Below are positions 63,410 through 64,000 of a stretch of 64,000 nucleotides of DNA, piece by piece. Position 1 is the stretch's first letter. Each line of letters opens with the position of its first letter. The DNA is taken from NCBI GenBank assembly GCA_038207625.1, contig JBBQZO010000006.1:124001-188000 (forward strand), read 5' to 3'. The notes under the pieces were generated by a model. It worked only from the letters and a program-made list of their open reading frames with translations, made no database searches and had not been told where the DNA came from. Origin of the DNA: JBBQZO01 sp038207625 (GTDB lineage Bacteria > Pseudomonadota > Gammaproteobacteria > Burkholderiales > Burkholderiaceae_D). Made by a program: the position numbers and the translations under genes.

Positions 63410-64000
63410 CTAGTGGGTGCTGGCGAGCTTGGCGACGAAGGCGCAGTAGGCGGGCGCGGTGGCCTGGTTGGTCAGTACGCCGTTGTGGTCCGCACCGGCG
63501 ACAAGCAGCAGCTGTTTCGACCGGCCTGGCAACGCGTCGTACACCTGGCGCGCAAGCGGGGGCGGCGTCACCGTGTCCTGGTCGCCGATCAGCACCAGGC
63601 TGGGCCCGGCGTAGTGTGCGCCGGCGGCCACGTTGTCGATCGCGGCCAGCGACGCACTCAGTTCGATCGTCACAAACGGCTTGAGGTACCAGCTGACGTT
63701 GGCGTTGGCTCAGTCGCGCACATTGGTGGTGGTCGATTCGAGCACCAGCGCGCGCGCGGGACGTTGTTGCGCCACGTAGGCGGCCACGAAGCTGCCCAGC
63801 GACTGGCCATGCACCAGCACCGTGCCCGGATGATCGGCGTTGACATGGTCGAAAATCTGCAGCGCGTCGTCTTTCATGTTGGCGATCGCCGGCACGCCGC
63901 TGCTGCGACCATAGCCGCGATAATCGAAAATCGTCACGTTGACATGGCAGGCCGCCAGCGCCGGCAGCAGCTCGCCGGCATGCTGATCGATGTGGAAGGC
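63410..64000 (-). pseudogene. Alpha/beta hydrolase gene broken by one in-frame TGA (partial, runs off the right edge)
   Basis: Read on the minus strand from the right edge, the frame gives FDYRGYGRSSG, GQSLGSFVAAYVAQQRPA (nucleophile elbow) and LESTTTNVRD, then TGA (63712-63710), then ANANVSWYLKPFVTIEL and GDQDTVTPPPLAR. The two halves are in one frame and read as one protein when TGA is replaced, as a Trp codon (TGG) would be. The catalytic acid and final His (ADHNG) lie in the second half. A natural nonsense mutation or a sequencing error are both possible. The start is beyond the window. Confidence 0.75.

Overview
The window is 64 kb of GC-rich DNA (about two thirds G+C by eye) that looks like the chromosome of a betaproteobacterium of the family Oxalobacteraceae, probably near Massilia, Duganella or Janthinobacterium. 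This is inferred from gene order and style: nadK-recN-hemH followed by grpE-dnaK-dnaJ, the hda-HAD phosphatase-pcnB-folK block beside purM, a PEP-CTERM protein, and polyamine-catabolism genes. No rRNA, tRNA or CRISPR array was seen.

Region 1 (1-10.5 kb) is housekeeping. A DUF3667 membrane protein is followed by nadK-recN behind a LexA-type box, then hemH, then grpE, dnaK and dnaJ. The first two heat-shock genes each carry a sigma-32-type promoter with the same 13-nt spacer. A beta-carbonic anhydrase and a small membrane protein follow. Region 2 (10.8-19.3 kb) holds envelope and exported proteins: an alpha/beta hydrolase, a secreted unknown, an alkaline phosphatase, a PEP-CTERM protein, a large RoxA-like dihaem cytochrome c and two stress-type envelope proteins. 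Region 3 (19.4-25.8 kb) has gabT-gabD for GABA use and two tandem S41 peptidase paralogues.

Region 4 (26.2-31.35 kb) is the most unusual part. In a visibly AT-richer island lie two tandem 50-residue cysteine-rich peptides with near-identical secretion signals and divergent cysteine loops. Behind them are a MacB-type exporter in separate pieces (FtsX-like permease, lipoprotein membrane-fusion protein, ATPase, second FtsX-like permease) and a membrane-anchored glutaredoxin-fold protein with a CQFC motif. I read it as a two-step system: Sec export, disulfide formation or shuffling in the periplasm, then tripartite export. The product may be a disulfide-bonded bacteriocin, toxin or signal peptide. 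I do not recognise it as a described system.

Region 5 (31.5-51.3 kb) is a polyamine uptake and catabolism supercluster: an MFS transporter and a MocR/GabR-type regulator on the minus strand, then puuD, a GS-type gamma-glutamylpolyamine synthetase, a SpuC-like transaminase, potFGHI, a porin, puuC, two more GS-family ligases, a PuuB-like oxidase and a class III aminotransferase. A 26-bp element upstream of the MocR gene recurs, with identical spacing, upstream of gabT 12 kb away, so the regulator may control both sites. Between puuC and the second ligase is a patch of palindromic and direct repeats, one of which recurs at 55.8 kb.

Region 6 (51.3-64 kb) has small unknown and lipoprotein genes, panB, DUF486, an overlapping hda-HAD-pcnB-folK operon, an AI-2E/PerM-type permease, purM, a sensor kinase, and at the right edge an alpha/beta hydrolase reading frame broken by one in-frame TGA.
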